From assembly GCF_900604315.1 (NCBI RefSeq), contig NZ_LR026978.1, forward strand, positions 2,149,615-2,213,614: a DNA stretch of 64,000 bases, given 5' to 3'. Positions within the stretch are counted from its first letter, which is position 1. The number at the start of each line of letters is the position of its first letter. The notes under the pieces are model-generated. The model had not been told where the DNA came from and did no database searches. It worked only from the letters and a program-made list of their open reading frames with translations. The DNA comes from [Erwinia] mediterraneensis. Lineage in GTDB: Bacteria; Pseudomonadota; Gammaproteobacteria; Enterobacterales; Enterobacteriaceae. Of this stretch, positions 37,587 through 49,928 are shown in pieces. The position numbers and the translations under genes were made by a program.

Positions 37587-38888
37587 ATGGATTCGTTTAA
37601 CGCTCTTCACCTTAATCGCCAGGATTATAAAACCCTGGCGTTAGCCGCCCTTGGCGGGGCGCTGGAATTCTACGATTTTATTATCTTCGTCTTTTTTGCT
37701 GCTGTGATCGGTCAGCTCTTCTTCCCGCCCGATATTCCCGAATGGCTGCGCCAGCTGCAGACCTTCGCCATTTTTGCTGCTGGTTATCTGGCGCGTCCGC
37801 TGGGCGGCATCATGATGGCGCACTTTGGCGATAAAACCGGGCGTAAAAAGATGTTCAGCCTGAGCATTTTATTAATGGCGCTGCCGACCCTGGCGATGGG
37901 CGCGCTGCCCACTTACCAGAATATCGGTCTGGCGGCGCCGGTAATGATGCTGCTGCTGCGCATGTTACAGGGGGCAGCGATTGGCGGCGAGGTGCCGGGG
38001 GCCTGGGTATTTGTTGCTGAGCATGTGCCGGAAAAACGCATTGGTTTTGCCTGCGGCACCCTGACGGCGGGACTCACGGCAGGCATCCTGTTGGGATCGG
38101 TGGTGGCAACGCTGATTACTAGTCATTTATCGCCAGAGGCGGTCGCGCAGTACGGCTGGCGTATCCCGTTCTTCCTCGGCGGCATTTTCGGCCTGATCGC
38201 CATGTATTTGCGGCGCTGGCTGCAGGAGACGCCGGTATTCCGTGAGATGCAGCAGCGCAAGGCGCTGGCGCAAAAGCTGCCGCTGCATACCATCTTTGCC
38301 AGCCATAAACGCGCTATCGCGGTTTCCATGCTGATGACCTGGCTGCTTTCCGCCTGCATTGTGGTGGTGATTCTGATGGCACCGACGCTGATGCAGAAAC
38401 AGCACGCCATTCCGGCGGCGCTCAGCCTTCAGGCGAATAGTCTGGCCACGGTGATGTTGCTGCTGGGCTGCATTATTTCCGGCTTGCTGGTGGATCGCTT
38501 TGGTACTGCCCGCACCCTGATCTGGGGTTCGCTGTTGCTGGCGCTCGGCAGCTGGAACTTTTTCCACAGCCTGAATGGCGCACCTGCAGTGGTATACGTC
38601 AGCTATGCGCTGGCGGGACTCAGCGTCGGGGTAGTGGGGGTAGTACCGGTGATTATGGTGCGGGCCTTTCCTGCGCCGGTGCGTTTCACCGGCATCTCCT
38701 TTTCTTATAACGTCTCCTACGCCATTTTTGGCGGGCTGACGCCGATTTTTGTCACCCTGCTGTTACGTCTGACGCCAGTGGCGCCCGCCTGGTATGTGCT
38801 GGCCCTGGCGCTGAGCGGGCTGCTGGTCGGGCTCTGGTTGCAGAATGAGAAGCGCAGCCGCACGCTCTTAAGTGAAGTGAATCTCTGA
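37587..38888 (+). CDS. MFS transporter, metabolite:H+ symporter (MHS) type
   Basis: A 433-residue inner-membrane protein with 12 predicted membrane segments. GALEFYDFIIFVFFAAVI in helix 1 and the loop HFGDKTGRKKMF between helices 2 and 3 are typical of the MHS group (ProP, citrate, alpha-ketoglutarate carriers). The substrate is unknown; organic acids or betaine-like compounds are likely. It occupies the site between mog and dnaK where E. coli has satP. A GGAAG site precedes the ATG. It is followed by its own terminator. Confidence 0.85.
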   Translation: MDSFNALHLNRQDYKTLALAALGGALEFYDFIIFVFFAAVIGQLFFPPDIPEWLRQLQTFAIFAAGYLARPLGGIMMAHFGDKTGRKKMFSLSILLMALPTLAMGALPTYQNIGLAAPVMMLLLRMLQGAAIGGEVPGAWVFVAEHVPEKRIGFACGTLTAGLTAGILLGSVVATLITSHLSPEAVAQYGWRIPFFLGGIFGLIAMYLRRWLQETPVFREMQQRKALAQKLPLHTIFASHKRAIAVSMLMTWLLSACIVVVILMAPTLMQKQHAIPAALSLQANSLATVMLLLGCIISGLLVDRFGTARTLIWGSLLLALGSWNFFHSLNGAPAVVYVSYALAGLSVGVVGVVPVIMVRAFPAPVRFTGISFSYNVSYAIFGGLTPIFVTLLLRLTPVAPAWYVLALALSGLLVGLWLQNEKRSRTLLSEVNL

Positions 38889-38899
38889 TCCGCTTAACG

Positions 38900-38926
38900 A
38901 CGCGCAGTTACGCTGCGCGTTTTTCT
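38900..38926 (+). terminator. Rho-independent terminator after the MFS gene
   Basis: ACGCGCAG / CTGCGCGT with a 5-base loop and a T-rich tail. It separates the MFS gene from the heat-shock promoter of dnaK. Confidence 0.85.
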
Positions 38927-38947
38927 TAAATTTTTTTTCTTTTAACC

Positions 38948-38973
38948 CTTGATGCGCTTCGAAGCGGCCCCAT
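38948..38973 (+). promoter_or_regulatory. Sigma-32 heat-shock promoter of dnaKJ
   Basis: CTTGAT (38948-38953) and CCCCAT (38968-38973, continuing TTA) are 14 bases apart. This is nearly the E. coli dnaK P1 sequence and fits the RpoH consensus CTTGAA-N13-15-CCCCATNT. The dnaK start lies about 125 bases downstream. Confidence 0.9.
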
Positions 38974-39098
38974 TTAGTTGTCATCACAGCGTTGTGAGCC
39001 ACGAAAAAAGCGTGCGGCGGCGGTTGAAAGCCAACAAAGCGCCCGCATAACAGGTTCACAACCCAATTTGACACAGATTTTAAGTGGGAGACGTTTAG

Positions 39099-41012
39099 AT
39101 GGGTAAGATTATTGGTATTGACCTGGGTACAACCAACTCTTGTGTTGCGATCATGGATGGCACTAAAGCACGTGTGCTGGAGAATGCCGAGGGCGATCGC
39201 ACCACGCCTTCAATTATTGCTTACACGCAGGATGGCGAAACTCTGGTCGGACAGCCGGCTAAACGTCAGGCCGTAACCAACCCGCAGAATACGCTGTTTG
39301 CTATTAAACGCCTGATTGGTCGTCGCTTCCAGGACGAAGAAGTGCAGCGTGACATCAAAATCATGCCGTACAAAATCGTCAATGCTGACAATGGCGACGC
39401 CTGGCTGGATGTGAAAGGCCAGAAAATGGCACCGCCGCAGATTTCTGCGGAAGTGCTGAAAAAAATGAAGAAAACGGCGGAAGACTTCCTGGGCGAGCCC
39501 GTGACCGAAGCGGTCATTACCGTACCGGCTTATTTTAACGATGCTCAGCGTCAGGCGACCAAAGATGCCGGCCGTATTGCCGGTCTGGAAGTCAAACGTA
39601 TCATCAACGAACCGACCGCTGCTGCACTGGCATATGGTCTGGATAAAGGCCAGGGTAACCGTACTATCGCGGTTTACGACCTGGGCGGCGGTACTTTCGA
39701 TATCTCTATTATCGAAATTGACGAAGTTGACGGTGAAAAAACCTTCGAAGTTCTGGCGACCAACGGTGATACCCACCTGGGTGGCGAAGACTTCGACAGC
39801 CGCCTGATCAACTATCTGGTAGCCGAGTTCAAAAAAGACCAGGGCATCGATCTGCACAACGATCCGCTGGCGATGCAGCGTCTGAAAGAAGCGGCAGAAA
39901 AAGCGAAAATCGAACTCTCTTCTGCGCAGCAGACCGACGTTAACCTGCCATACATCACGGCGGATGCAACCGGTCCGAAACACCTGAACATCAAAGTGAC
40001 CCGTGCGAAACTCGAGTCGCTGGTTGAAGATCTGGTGGCGCGCTCTATTGAGCCGCTGAAAGTCGCCCTGCAGGATGCCGGGCTCTCTGTTTCCGACATC
40101 AATGACGTCATCCTGGTGGGCGGTCAGACCCGTATGCCGATGGTGCAGGCGAAAGTGGCCGAGTTCTTCGGCAAAGAGCCGCGTAAAGACGTGAACCCGG
40201 ATGAGGCGGTCGCCGTAGGTGCTGCGGTGCAGGGCGGTGTACTCGCCGGTGACGTGAAAGACGTACTGCTGCTGGACGTTACCCCGCTGTCGCTGGGTAT
40301 TGAAACCATGGGTGGCGTAATGACATCGCTGATCGGCAAAAACACCACTATCCCGACCAAGCACAGCCAGGTGTTCTCGACGGCAGAAGATAACCAGTCT
40401 GCAGTGACCATCCATGTGCTGCAGGGTGAGCGTAAACGTGCCGCTGACAACAAGTCACTGGGCCAGTTTAACCTCGACGGTATCCAGCCGGCACCACGCG
40501 GCATGCCGCAGATTGAAGTGACTTTCGACATCGATGCGGATGGTATCCTGCATGTGTCGGCGAAAGACAAAAACAGCGGCAAAGAGCAGAAAATCACCAT
40601 TAAAGCCTCTTCTGGTCTGAACGAAGACGAGATTGAAAAAATGGTGCGTGACGCGGAAGCGAATGCGGAAGCGGACCGTAAGTTCGAAGAGCTGGTGCAG
40701 ACGCGTAACCAGGGTGACCAGATTGCGCACAGCACCCGTAAACAGCTCGACGAAGCGGGTGACAAACTCTCTGCTGACGATAAAGCACCGATCGAAGCGG
40801 CGCTGAACGATCTCAATACCGCGCTGAAAGGCGAAGATAAAGCGGAGATCGAAGCGAAAATGCAGGCGTTGATGCAGGTTTCCAGCAAGCTGATGGAAAT
40901 GGCTCAGCAGCAGGCGCAGGCAGGCAGTGCCGATGCCGGTGATGCTTCTGCGAAGAAAGATGACGATGTCGTCGATGCTGAATTTGAAGAAGTCAAAGAC
41001 AACAAAAAATAA
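39099..41012 (+). CDS. dnaK: Molecular chaperone DnaK (Hsp70)
   Basis: A 637-residue chaperone (638 in E. coli). The nucleotide-binding domain holds [26 protein letters not shown] and [14 protein letters not shown]; the substrate domain starts near residue 390 after the linker [13 protein letters not shown]; the tail ends in charged EEVKDNKK. With DnaJ and GrpE it folds proteins and controls sigma-32 levels. It is the first gene of the dnaKJ operon. Confidence 0.99.
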   Translation: MGKIIGIDLGTTNSCVAIMDGTKARVLENAEGDRTTPSIIAYTQDGETLVGQPAKRQAVTNPQNTLFAIKRLIGRRFQDEEVQRDIKIMPYKIVNADNGDAWLDVKGQKMAPPQISAEVLKKMKKTAEDFLGEPVTEAVITVPAYFNDAQRQATKDAGRIAGLEVKRIINEPTAAALAYGLDKGQGNRTIAVYDLGGGTFDISIIEIDEVDGEKTFEVLATNGDTHLGGEDFDSRLINYLVAEFKKDQGIDLHNDPLAMQRLKEAAEKAKIELSSAQQTDVNLPYITADATGPKHLNIKVTRAKLESLVEDLVARSIEPLKVALQDAGLSVSDINDVILVGGQTRMPMVQAKVAEFFGKEPRKDVNPDEAVAVGAAVQGGVLAGDVKDVLLLDVTPLSLGIETMGGVMTSLIGKNTTIPTKHSQVFSTAEDNQSAVTIHVLQGERKRAADNKSLGQFNLDGIQPAPRGMPQIEVTFDIDADGILHVSAKDKNSGKEQKITIKASSGLNEDEIEKMVRDAEANAEADRKFEELVQTRNQGDQIAHSTRKQLDEAGDKLSADDKAPIEAALNDLNTALKGEDKAEIEAKMQALMQVSSKLMEMAQQQAQAGSADAGDASAKKDDDVVDAEFEEVKDNKK

Positions 41013-41112
41013 TTGCCCCTGACCGGGCGCGACGGTTGGCCTGACAACCGTTGATAACCAGCACGGGCGGCGGAGTTTCTCCACGCCCGTGCGATCATGT
41101 TAAGGGCAAGAA
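41013..41112 (+). ncRNA. Structured dnaK-dnaJ intergenic RNA, tpke11-like position
   Basis: The 100 bases between dnaK and dnaJ hold two hairpins: CGGTTG / CAACCG at about 41033-41050 and a 9-bp stem GCACGGGCG / CGCCCGTGC at 41061-41092 with an inner GGAG/CTCC stem. E. coli has the small RNA tpke11 mapped to the same gap. Whether this is a separate RNA, or an mRNA element tuning DnaJ relative to DnaK, cannot be told from sequence. No T tract follows. Confidence 0.4.
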
Positions 41113-42246
<1,134 letters not shown>

Positions 42247-42262
42247 GTCTCTGTGTTTCCAC

Positions 42263-42292
42263 AAAGCCAGCTCCGGTGAGCTGGCTTTTTTT
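42263..42292 (+). terminator. dnaKJ terminator
   Basis: A perfect 11-bp stem AAAGCCAGCTC / GAGCTGGCTTT with a CGGT loop and a T run. Confidence 0.9.
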
Positions 42293-42316
42293 ATACCTGC
42301 ATACTGCACGTCACGC

Positions 42317-42379
42317 TATCATTACTCGTTATTTACGAATGATGACTATAATATAAACTGCTTTTTACGAGCTATCATT
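42317..42379 (+). promoter_or_regulatory. nhaA promoter with repeated NhaR-type motifs
   Basis: A consensus -10 hexamer TATAAT lies at 42347-42352 with no good -35, as expected for an activator-dependent promoter. Around it TTTACGA occurs at 42332 and 42364 (32 bases apart), TATCATT at 42317 and 42373, and ATCATT is mirrored by AATGAT at 42338-42343. NhaR, a LysR-type activator of nhaA, is encoded downstream and is the likely binder. Confidence 0.5.
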
Positions 42380-42429
42380 CCCGCTAAGCTGGGGATTCTG
42401 CTGATGGTACGGGATAAGGGAATCCAGGC

Positions 42430-43629
42430 GTGAATATCAAACTAAAAAAACTTCTGCACAGCGATGCCTCCAGCGGCATCGTATTGATCATTGCTGCCGC
42501 GGCGGCGATCTTTCTTGCTAACTATAGCGCCACACAACAGTCCTACCAGATGTTGCTGGCGACGCCGGTAGAGTTCCGCCTCGGTGCTCTGGAGATCAGT
42601 AAAAACCTGCTGCTCTGGATTAACGATGCGCTGATGGCGATCTTCTTCCTGATGGTAGGCCTTGAGATTAAGCGTGAACTGATGATGGGGGCGCTGGCGC
42701 GGCGTGAACAGGCGCTGTTCCCGTTAATTGCGGCGCTGGGCGGCATGGTAATGCCGGCATTACTCTTTCTGTTGCTTAATGGCAGTGATATTACTGCCCG
42801 CAACGGCTGGGCTATCCCCACCGCCACCGATATCGCCTTTGCGCTGGGCGTACTGGCGCTGCTGGGCAGCCGCGTCCCGCCCGCGCTGAAAATTTTCCTG
42901 ATGGCGCTGGCGATTATCGACGACCTGGGCGCCATTGTGGTGATCGCGCTGTTCTACACCCATGAGCTGTCGATGAGCTCGCTGGGCATGGCCGCAGCGG
43001 CCGTGGCGGTGCTGGCGTTGATGAACTGGCTGAATGTGCGTAACACCGGACTCTATTTACTGGTCGGCCTGGTGCTGTGGACGGCGGTACTGAAATCGGG
43101 CGTGCACGCCACGCTGGCAGGCGTGGTGATTGGCTTCCTGATCCCGCTGACGAAAAAGAAAGGGCACTCGCCTGCGATTCATCTGGAGCATGCGCTGCAT
43201 CCGTGGGTGCGCTGGGCCATTCTGCCGCTGTTCGCCTTTGCTAACGCGGGAGTGGTGCTGGAAGGCGTCTCTGTGGACAGTCTCTTTTCGCTACTGCCGT
43301 TGGGCATTATCCTCGGCCTCTGTATCGGTAAGCCGCTTGGCATTACGCTCTTTTGCTGGCTGGCGGTGAAAACCGGCCTGGCGACGCTGCCTGAGAAGAC
43401 GCGCATGATAGATATTGCCGCAGTTGGCGTGCTTTGCGGCATCGGTTTTACCATGTCAATCTTTATCGCTTCGCTGGCTTACGGGGATGCGGATGCCGGG
43501 TTGGTTACCCTGGCCAAACTCGGCATTCTGATCGGTTCTCTGCTCGCCGCCGTGGTGGGGTATGGATTGCTGTGGTGGCGCCTGGCTCGTCGCCACGACC
43601 AGGAAGGAACAGAGCGTGTCACATATTAA
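42430..43629 (+). CDS. nhaA: Na+/H+ antiporter NhaA
   Basis: A 399-residue inner-membrane antiporter with 12 membrane segments. The ion-binding aspartate pair is seen in [18 protein letters not shown], and [18 protein letters not shown] holds the unwound helix-4 region. It exports sodium using the proton gradient and is activated at alkaline pH. The last 14 bases overlap the nhaR start. Confidence 0.97.
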   Translation: MNIKLKKLLHSDASSGIVLIIAAAAAIFLANYSATQQSYQMLLATPVEFRLGALEISKNLLLWINDALMAIFFLMVGLEIKRELMMGALARREQALFPLIAALGGMVMPALLFLLLNGSDITARNGWAIPTATDIAFALGVLALLGSRVPPALKIFLMALAIIDDLGAIVVIALFYTHELSMSSLGMAAAAVAVLALMNWLNVRNTGLYLLVGLVLWTAVLKSGVHATLAGVVIGFLIPLTKKKGHSPAIHLEHALHPWVRWAILPLFAFANAGVVLEGVSVDSLFSLLPLGIILGLCIGKPLGITLFCWLAVKTGLATLPEKTRMIDIAAVGVLCGIGFTMSIFIASLAYGDADAGLVTLAKLGILIGSLLAAVVGYGLLWWRLARRHDQEGTERVTY

Positions 43630-44512
43630 CTACAACCACCTGTATTACTTCTGGCACGTCTGCCGTGAAGGTTCCGTGGTTGGCGCGGCGGAGATGCTGT
43701 TTCTCGCGCCGCAAACCATTACCGGGCAGATTAAAGCGCTGGAGGATCGTCTGCAGGGCAAGCTGTTTCGCCGCCAGGGGCGCGGCCTGGTGCCTACGGA
43801 GCTGGGCCAGCTGGTATTCCGCTACGCCGACCGCATGTTTATGCTCAGTCAGGAGATGCTGGATATCGTCAATTACCGCAAGGATTCACATCTGCTGTTT
43901 GATGTGGGCGTCGCCGATGCATTGTCGAAACGGCTGGCCAGCAAGGTGCTGGAGGCTGCGGTGGTTGATGAGGAGAAAATCCATCTGCGCTGCTTTGAGT
44001 CGACACACGAAATGCTGCTGGAGCAGCTTAGCCAGCATAAGCTGGACATGATCCTGTCAGACTGTCCGGTGGATTCGTCGCAGCAGGAGGGGCTTTTCTC
44101 GGTGAAGCTGGGTGAGTGTGCTGTGAGTTTCTGGTGCAACCCGCCGCTGCCGAAAAACCCCTTTCCCGCCTGTCTGGAGGAGCGCCGGCTATTGATCCCC
44201 GGGCGGCGTTCTATGCTGGGACGAAAACTGCTGAACTGGCTCCATAGCCAGAACTTACAACTGGAAATCCTGGGCGAGTTTGACGATGCCGCCTTAATGA
44301 AAGCCTTTGGCGCGCAGCATAACGCCGTGTTTGTGGCACCCACGCTGTATGGCAAAGAGATATATCAGGATGATGAGATCAGTGAAATTGGCCGTCTCGA
44401 CACGATAATGGAGGAGTATCACGTTATCTTTGCCGAGCGGATGATTCAGCATCCGGCCGTGCAGCGCATCTGCAATAAAGATTTCCGAGCCCTCTTTGCC
44501 GGGCAGGTGTAA
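43616..44512 (+). CDS. nhaR: LysR-family transcriptional activator NhaR
   Basis: A 298-residue regulator activating nhaA in response to sodium. The helix-turn-helix is [26 protein letters not shown] choose GTG 43616 (followed by [14 protein letters not shown], the NhaR N-terminus), with AGGAAGG 8 bases upstream. This places the start inside nhaA, whereas the E. coli genes are separated. Confidence 0.95.
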   Translation: MSHINYNHLYYFWHVCREGSVVGAAEMLFLAPQTITGQIKALEDRLQGKLFRRQGRGLVPTELGQLVFRYADRMFMLSQEMLDIVNYRKDSHLLFDVGVADALSKRLASKVLEAAVVDEEKIHLRCFESTHEMLLEQLSQHKLDMILSDCPVDSSQQEGLFSVKLGECAVSFWCNPPLPKNPFPACLEERRLLIPGRRSMLGRKLLNWLHSQNLQLEILGEFDDAALMKAFGAQHNAVFVAPTLYGKEIYQDDEISEIGRLDTIMEEYHVIFAERMIQHPAVQRICNKDFRALFAGQV

Positions 44513-44530
44513 GGCGGGCAAAATCAGGGC

Positions 44531-44560
44531 GAAAAAAAACCGGCACTGAGCCGGTTCTTT
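44531..44560. terminator. Bidirectional terminator between nhaR and rpsT
   Basis: AACCGGC / GCCGGTT with a 5-base loop. The run of 8 A on the plus strand gives a T8 tail for rpsT on the minus strand; nhaR has a shorter CTTT tail. Confidence 0.85.
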
Positions 44561-44583
44561 CCAAAGCGATAAACAAAGGGCGA

Positions 44584-44868
<285 letters not shown>

Positions 44869-44894
44869 CTATAAGGACAAATCAAAGGCCGAGG

Positions 44895-44923
44895 ACTATG
44901 CCTTTTGTGCCTTCTTTTGTCAA
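44895..44923 (-). promoter_or_regulatory. Sigma-70 promoter of rpsT
   Basis: On the minus strand TTGACA is followed after 17 bases by CATAGT and a GC-rich CCTCGGCC discriminator. Such a discriminator is typical of growth-rate- and ppGpp-controlled ribosomal promoters. Confidence 0.75.
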
Positions 44924-45108
44924 TGGATTTGTGCAAATAAGCGCCGTTTTACAAACAACGCCCGGTTACGTAATTGATGGCGCAAGATTCTACCAGCTTC
45001 ACCGGTTTGAATACAGCTTTTCCCCAACAAAATTCTGTCACGCCGGGCCATGTCACAGCGCTACGGGAGAAAAGGCGCAAAGAACGCATGAAAGGCGTCT
45101 GTCACGGG

Positions 45109-45137
45109 TTAACCTGAAGCCGGTTCAAGGGTATAAT
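45109..45137 (+). promoter_or_regulatory. Sigma-70 promoter of ribF
   Basis: TTAACC and a perfect TATAAT separated by 17 bases, about 30 bases before the ribF ATG. It probably serves the ribF-ileS-lspA-fkpB-ispH set. Confidence 0.75.
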
Positions 45138-45166
45138 CCGCCGATTTCCACCGGTTTGAGTCAGCC

Positions 45167-46132
45167 ATGAAGTTTATCCGCGGTATTCATAATCTCAACG
45201 GGCAGCATCGCGGCTGCGTCCTGACCATTGGTAACTTTGATGGTGTGCATCGCGGTCATCAGGCACTGCTGGCCGAACTGTGCGCAGAGGGGCGGAAACG
45301 CAACCTGCCAGTCACCGTCATGCTGTTTGAACCGCAGCCGCTGGAGCTGTTCGCCGCTGATAAGGCGCCTGCGCGTCTGACGCGCCTGCGGGAAAAGTTA
45401 AACTACCTGGCGCAAGCGGGCGTCGATCGCGTGCTCTGCGTGCGTTTTGACCGTCGTTTTGCCGCGATTCCGGCGCAGCGCTTTATCGCCGAGCTACTGG
45501 TTGAGAAACTGGACGTCAAATTTCTCGCCGTCGGCGATGACTTCCGCTTTGGCGCTGGTCGTCAGGGTGATTTCCTGTTATTACAGAAAGCGGGCGTTGA
45601 GTATCAATTTGATGTCGTCAGCACCCAGTCGTTTTGTGACGGCGGCAAGCGTATCAGCAGTACCGCCGTACGTCAGGCGCTGGCCGCAGACGATCTGGCG
45701 CTGGCGCAATCTCTGTTAGGACATCCTTTCAGTATTTCAGGCCGTGTGGTCCATGGCGATGCCCTGGGTCGTACGATCGGCTTTCCCACTGCGAATGTTC
45801 CTTTGCGCCGCACCGTGTCGCCGGTCAAAGGCGTTTATGCAGTGGAAGTGCGCGGTTTGAGCGCGCAGTCGCTGCCGGGCGTCGCCAATATCGGCACGCG
45901 CCCGACAGTAAAAGGTCTGCGTCAGCAGCTTGAAGTTCATCTGCTTGATACCAATATGAATCTTTATGGCCGCCATATTGAGGTGGTGCTGCGACACAAA
46001 ATACGTAACGAGCAGCGTTTTGCTTCGCTGGAAGCGCTGAAAGAGCAAATAGCGCACGATGTGGTGACAGCCCGACAATTTTTTAGCGAGCTACATGGGT
46101 GTAACAACCAACATACGGAACCGAGAATCTGA
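45167..46132 (+). CDS. ribF: Bifunctional riboflavin kinase / FAD synthetase
   Basis: A 321-residue enzyme making FMN and then FAD. The N-terminal nucleotidyltransferase domain starts with [16 protein letters not shown] and includes [14 protein letters not shown] and [11 protein letters not shown]; the C-terminal riboflavin kinase domain includes [11 protein letters not shown] and [10 protein letters not shown]. The TGA overlaps the ileS ATG (TGATG). Confidence 0.97.
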   Translation: MKFIRGIHNLNGQHRGCVLTIGNFDGVHRGHQALLAELCAEGRKRNLPVTVMLFEPQPLELFAADKAPARLTRLREKLNYLAQAGVDRVLCVRFDRRFAAIPAQRFIAELLVEKLDVKFLAVGDDFRFGAGRQGDFLLLQKAGVEYQFDVVSTQSFCDGGKRISSTAVRQALAADDLALAQSLLGHPFSISGRVVHGDALGRTIGFPTANVPLRRTVSPVKGVYAVEVRGLSAQSLPGVANIGTRPTVKGLRQQLEVHLLDTNMNLYGRHIEVVLRHKIRNEQRFASLEALKEQIAHDVVTARQFFSELHGCNNQHTEPRI

Positions 46133-48948
46133 TGAGTGACTATAAATCTACCCTGAATTTGCCGGAAACGGGGTTCCCGATGCGTGGCGATCTGGCCAAA
46201 CGCGAACCGGGTATGCTGCAACGCTGGTACGATGACAACCTGTACGGCATCATCCGCGAAGCCAAAAAAGGGAAAAAAACCTTTATCCTGCATGATGGCC
46301 CTCCTTATGCGAACGGCAGCATTCATATTGGTCACTCAGTTAACAAGATTCTGAAAGACATTATCGTCAAGTCCAAAGGTATGGCGGGATATGATTCCCC
46401 GTACGTACCGGGCTGGGACTGTCATGGTCTGCCGATTGAACACAAAGTCGAGCAGATGATCGGTAAGCCGGGTGAGAAGGTGAGCGCGGCGGAGTTCCGT
46501 GCGGCTTGCCGTCAGTATGCCGCTGAGCAGGTGGAAGGTCAGAAGAAAGACTTTATCCGTCTGGGCGTGCTGGGCGACTGGGAACGTCCCTACCTGACGA
46601 TGAATTTCCAGACTGAAGCCAACATCATTCGCGCGCTGGGCAAAATCATCGGCAACGGCCATCTGCATAAAGGGGCTAAGCCGGTTCACTGGTGCCTTGA
46701 CTGTCGTTCCGCCCTTGCCGAAGCGGAAGTGGAGTATTACGACAAAACTTCGCCTTCCATCGACGTGATGTTCAACGCCACCGATGGTGCCGCTGTCGCC
46801 GCGAAATTTGGCGTGAGCCAGCCTGCAGGGCCGATCGCGCTGGTGATCTGGACCACCACCCCCTGGACGCTGCCTGCTAACCGTGCCATCGCGCTGCATG
46901 CTGAGTTTGACTACCAGCTGGTGCAGATTGAAGACCGGGCGCTGATCCTGGCGAAAGATCTGGTTGAGAGCGTCATGAAACGCGCCAGCATCGACAGCTG
47001 GACTGTACTGGGTACTGTACAGGGGGCGGCGCTGGAGATGCTGCGCTTCCAGCATCCGTTCCTCGCGTTTGACGTGCCAGCTTTGTTGGGCGACCACGTC
47101 ACGCTGGAAGCCGGTACGGGTGCAGTGCATACCGCACCGGGTCACGGTCCGGATGACTATGTGCTGGGTCAGAAATATGGACTGGAAACCGCCAACCCGG
47201 TTGGTCCGGATGGCTGCTATCTGCCGGGCACTTACCCGACGCTGGATGGCGTCAACGTCTTTAAAGCGAATAATCTGGTGGTGGAGCTGCTGCGTGAGAA
47301 AGGCGCGCTGCTGCATATGGAAAAACTGCAGCACAGCTATCCGCACTGCTGGCGTCACAAAACGCCGATCATCTTCCGTGCCACGCCGCAGTGGTTTGTC
47401 AGCATGGATCAGAAAGGGTTGCGTGCGCAGTCGCTGAAAGAGATCAAAGGTGTGCAGTGGATCCCGGACTGGGGCCAGGCGCGTATCGAAGCGATGGTGG
47501 CTAACCGTCCCGACTGGTGTATCTCCCGTCAGCGCACCTGGGGTGTGCCGATGGCGCTGTTCGTGCATAAAGAGACCGAAGAGCTGCATCCCGAGACCCT
47601 GGCGCTGATGGAGAAAGTGGCGCAGCGTGTGGAGCAGGATGGCATTCAGGCCTGGTGGGATCTCGATGCGCGCGAGTTGATGGGCGACGATGCGGAAAAC
47701 TACGTGAAAGTGCCCGATACGCTGGACGTCTGGTTTGACTCCGGCTCCACCAGCTATGCGGTTGTGGATGCCCGTCCGGAGTTCAACGGTAACGCGGCAG
47801 ACATGTATCTGGAAGGCTCGGATCAGCATCGCGGCTGGTTTATGTCTTCGCTGATGATCTCTACGGCGATGAAGGGCAAAGCGCCTTATCGTCAGGTGCT
47901 GACCCATGGCTTTACCGTGGATGGTCAGGGCCGCAAAATGTCGAAATCGATCGGTAACACGGTCGCGCCACAGGATGTGATGGATAAGCTGGGCGCGGAT
48001 ATTCTGCGTCTGTGGGTGGCTTCCACCGATTACTCCGGTGAAATGGCGGTTTCTGACGAAATCCTCAAGCGTTCAGCGGATGCCTATCGTCGTATCCGTA
48101 ACACCGCGCGTTTCCTGCTGGCCAACCTGAGCGGCTTTAATCCGGAAACGGATCAGGTGAAACCGGAAGAGATGGTGGTGCTGGATCGCTGGGCGGTAGG
48201 ACGTGCTCAGGCGGCACAGGCGGATATCGTGGCCTCCTATGCCAGCTACGATTTCCATGAGGTGATTCAGCGCCTGATGCAGTTCTGTTCGGTAGAGATG
48301 GGCTCTTTCTATCTCGATATCATCAAGGATCGTCAGTACACCGCGAAGCCAGATAGCCTGGCGCGTCGCAGCTGTCAGACCGCGCTGTGGCACATTGCCG
48401 AGGCGCTGGTGCGCTGGATGGCGCCGGTGATGTCCTTTACTGCCGACGAAATCTGGGGCTATCTGCCTGGCAAGCGTGCGCAGTACGTCTTCACCGAAGA
48501 GTGGTATGACGGTTTGTTTGGTCTGGCGGATAATGAAACCCTGAACGACGCTTACTGGGCTGAGCTGCTGAAAGTACGCGGTGAAGTGAACAAGGTGATC
48601 GAGCAGGCGCGTACCGATAAACGCATTGGCGGCGCGCTGGAAGCCAGCGTCACGCTCTATGCGGAAGCGGATCTGGCAAGCAAACTGCAGGCGCTGGGTG
48701 ACGAGCTGCGTTTTGTGCTGCTCACCTCGGGCGCGCAGGTGGCGGACTATGCCGCAGCGAGCACCGATGCGCAGCAGAGCGAGCTGCTGAAGGGACTGAA
48801 AATCGCACTGCATAAAGCGGAAGGCGAGAAATGTCCGCGCTGCTGGCATTACGCCACCGACGTGGGTCAGAACCCGGAACATGCCGCGATCTGTGGTCGT
48901 TGTTACAGCAACGTCGCCGGTGACGGCGAAAAGCGTAAGTTCGCCTGA
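46132..48948 (+). CDS. ileS: Isoleucyl-tRNA synthetase
   Basis: A 938-residue class I synthetase (same length as E. coli). GSIHIGHS is the HIGH motif, KMSKS is present in [10 protein letters not shown], the editing domain lies at about 190-390 with [11 protein letters not shown], and a C-terminal zinc site is formed by CPRCW and CGRCY. It overlaps ribF and lspA by one base each. Confidence 0.99.
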   Translation: MSDYKSTLNLPETGFPMRGDLAKREPGMLQRWYDDNLYGIIREAKKGKKTFILHDGPPYANGSIHIGHSVNKILKDIIVKSKGMAGYDSPYVPGWDCHGLPIEHKVEQMIGKPGEKVSAAEFRAACRQYAAEQVEGQKKDFIRLGVLGDWERPYLTMNFQTEANIIRALGKIIGNGHLHKGAKPVHWCLDCRSALAEAEVEYYDKTSPSIDVMFNATDGAAVAAKFGVSQPAGPIALVIWTTTPWTLPANRAIALHAEFDYQLVQIEDRALILAKDLVESVMKRASIDSWTVLGTVQGAALEMLRFQHPFLAFDVPALLGDHVTLEAGTGAVHTAPGHGPDDYVLGQKYGLETANPVGPDGCYLPGTYPTLDGVNVFKANNLVVELLREKGALLHMEKLQHSYPHCWRHKTPIIFRATPQWFVSMDQKGLRAQSLKEIKGVQWIPDWGQARIEAMVANRPDWCISRQRTWGVPMALFVHKETEELHPETLALMEKVAQRVEQDGIQAWWDLDARELMGDDAENYVKVPDTLDVWFDSGSTSYAVVDARPEFNGNAADMYLEGSDQHRGWFMSSLMISTAMKGKAPYRQVLTHGFTVDGQGRKMSKSIGNTVAPQDVMDKLGADILRLWVASTDYSGEMAVSDEILKRSADAYRRIRNTARFLLANLSGFNPETDQVKPEEMVVLDRWAVGRAQAAQADIVASYASYDFHEVIQRLMQFCSVEMGSFYLDIIKDRQYTAKPDSLARRSCQTALWHIAEALVRWMAPVMSFTADEIWGYLPGKRAQYVFTEEWYDGLFGLADNETLNDAYWAELLKVRGEVNKVIEQARTDKRIGGALEASVTLYAEADLASKLQALGDELRFVLLTSGAQVADYAAASTDAQQSELLKGLKIALHKAEGEKCPRCWHYATDVGQNPEHAAICGRCYSNVAGDGEKRKFA

Positions 48949-49454
48949 TGAGTAAACCTATTTTCTCAACCGGATTGCGCTGGCTGTGGCTGGTGCTGGT
49001 GGTGATTGCCATCGACTTTGCCAGCAAGCTGTGGGTGATGAACCACATGATGCTGCATGAGACGCAGCCGCTGATGCCATTTCTGAATCTGTTCTATGCG
49101 CATAACTATGGCGCAGCGTTCAGCTTCCTGGCGGACAAAGGTGGCTGGCAGCGCTGGTTCTTTGCCGGTATCGCCATCGCCATTGTGGTGGCGCTGCTGG
49201 TGATGATGTATCGCAGCCACGCCAGCCAGAAATTAAATAACATTGCTTACGCCCTGATTGTCGGTGGGGCGCTGGGCAACCTGTTTGATCGTGCTTATCA
49301 CGGATTTGTGGTCGATTTTATCGACTTCTATATCGGTGGCTGGCACTTCGCTACCTTTAATATCGCCGACTGCGGCATCTGTATTGGTGCTGCGCTGGTG
49401 GTGCTGGAGGGGTTTCTCAACCCCTCCGGCAAACAGGCTAAACAGAAAGGGTAA
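48948..49454 (+). CDS. lspA: Signal peptidase II (prolipoprotein peptidase)
   Basis: A 168-residue inner-membrane aspartyl protease with four membrane segments that cleaves lipoprotein signal peptides. The catalytic aspartates are in [12 protein letters not shown] with VVDFIDFY, and in FNIADCGI. Confidence 0.98.
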   Translation: MSKPIFSTGLRWLWLVLVVIAIDFASKLWVMNHMMLHETQPLMPFLNLFYAHNYGAAFSFLADKGGWQRWFFAGIAIAIVVALLVMMYRSHASQKLNNIAYALIVGGALGNLFDRAYHGFVVDFIDFYIGGWHFATFNIADCGICIGAALVVLEGFLNPSGKQAKQKG

Positions 49455-49457
49455 GAA

Positions 49458-49928
49458 ATGACGGAATCTGTGCAGAGCCACAGCGCGGTGCTGGTGCACT
49501 TTACGTTGAAGCTGGAAGATGGTTCGACGGCAGAATCGACGTCCGCATCCGGCAAACCCGCGCTGTTTCGTCTGGGCGACGGAAGTCTCTCGGCGGGGCT
49601 GGAAAAAGAGCTGCTGGGGCTGAAAGCGGGCGACAAGCACAGCTTTACCCTGGCGCCGGAAGATGCCTTTGGCGCTGTCAGCCCGGATCTGATCCAGTAC
49701 TTCTCCCGTCGCGATTTCATCGAGGCGGGCGAACCGGAAGTCGGTACTATCATGCTGTTTACCGGCATGGGCGGCAGTGAAATGCCTGGCGTCATCCGTG
49801 AAATTTCGGGCGATTCGATCACGGTGGATTTCAACCATCCACTTGCCGGACATCGCATTCAATTTGATCTGGAAGTACTGGAGATCGATCCGGTGCTGGA
49901 GGCGAACGATGCAAATCCTGCTGGCTAA
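49458..49928 (+). CDS. fkpB: FKBP-type peptidyl-prolyl isomerase FkpB (SlpA-like)
   Basis: A 156-residue SlyD-like isomerase/chaperone. The FKBP half includes [16 protein letters not shown] and the insert-in-flap domain with [26 protein letters not shown] is the conserved end. It lies 3 bases after lspA and overlaps ispH by 20 bases. Confidence 0.96.
   Translation: MTESVQSHSAVLVHFTLKLEDGSTAESTSASGKPALFRLGDGSLSAGLEKELLGLKAGDKHSFTLAPEDAFGAVSPDLIQYFSRRDFIEAGEPEVGTIMLFTGMGGSEMPGVIREISGDSITVDFNHPLAGHRIQFDLEVLEIDPVLEANDANPAG

Noticed and set aside
39210-40415. 401-codon open frame opposite dnaK
   Set aside because: Antisense shadow of dnaK; low-complexity, phenylalanine/arginine-rich product with no family.
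46336-47907. 523-codon open frame opposite ileS
   Set aside because: It lies wholly antisense to the conserved ileS gene and shows no recognisable domain. Long antisense frames are common in GC-rich conserved genes.
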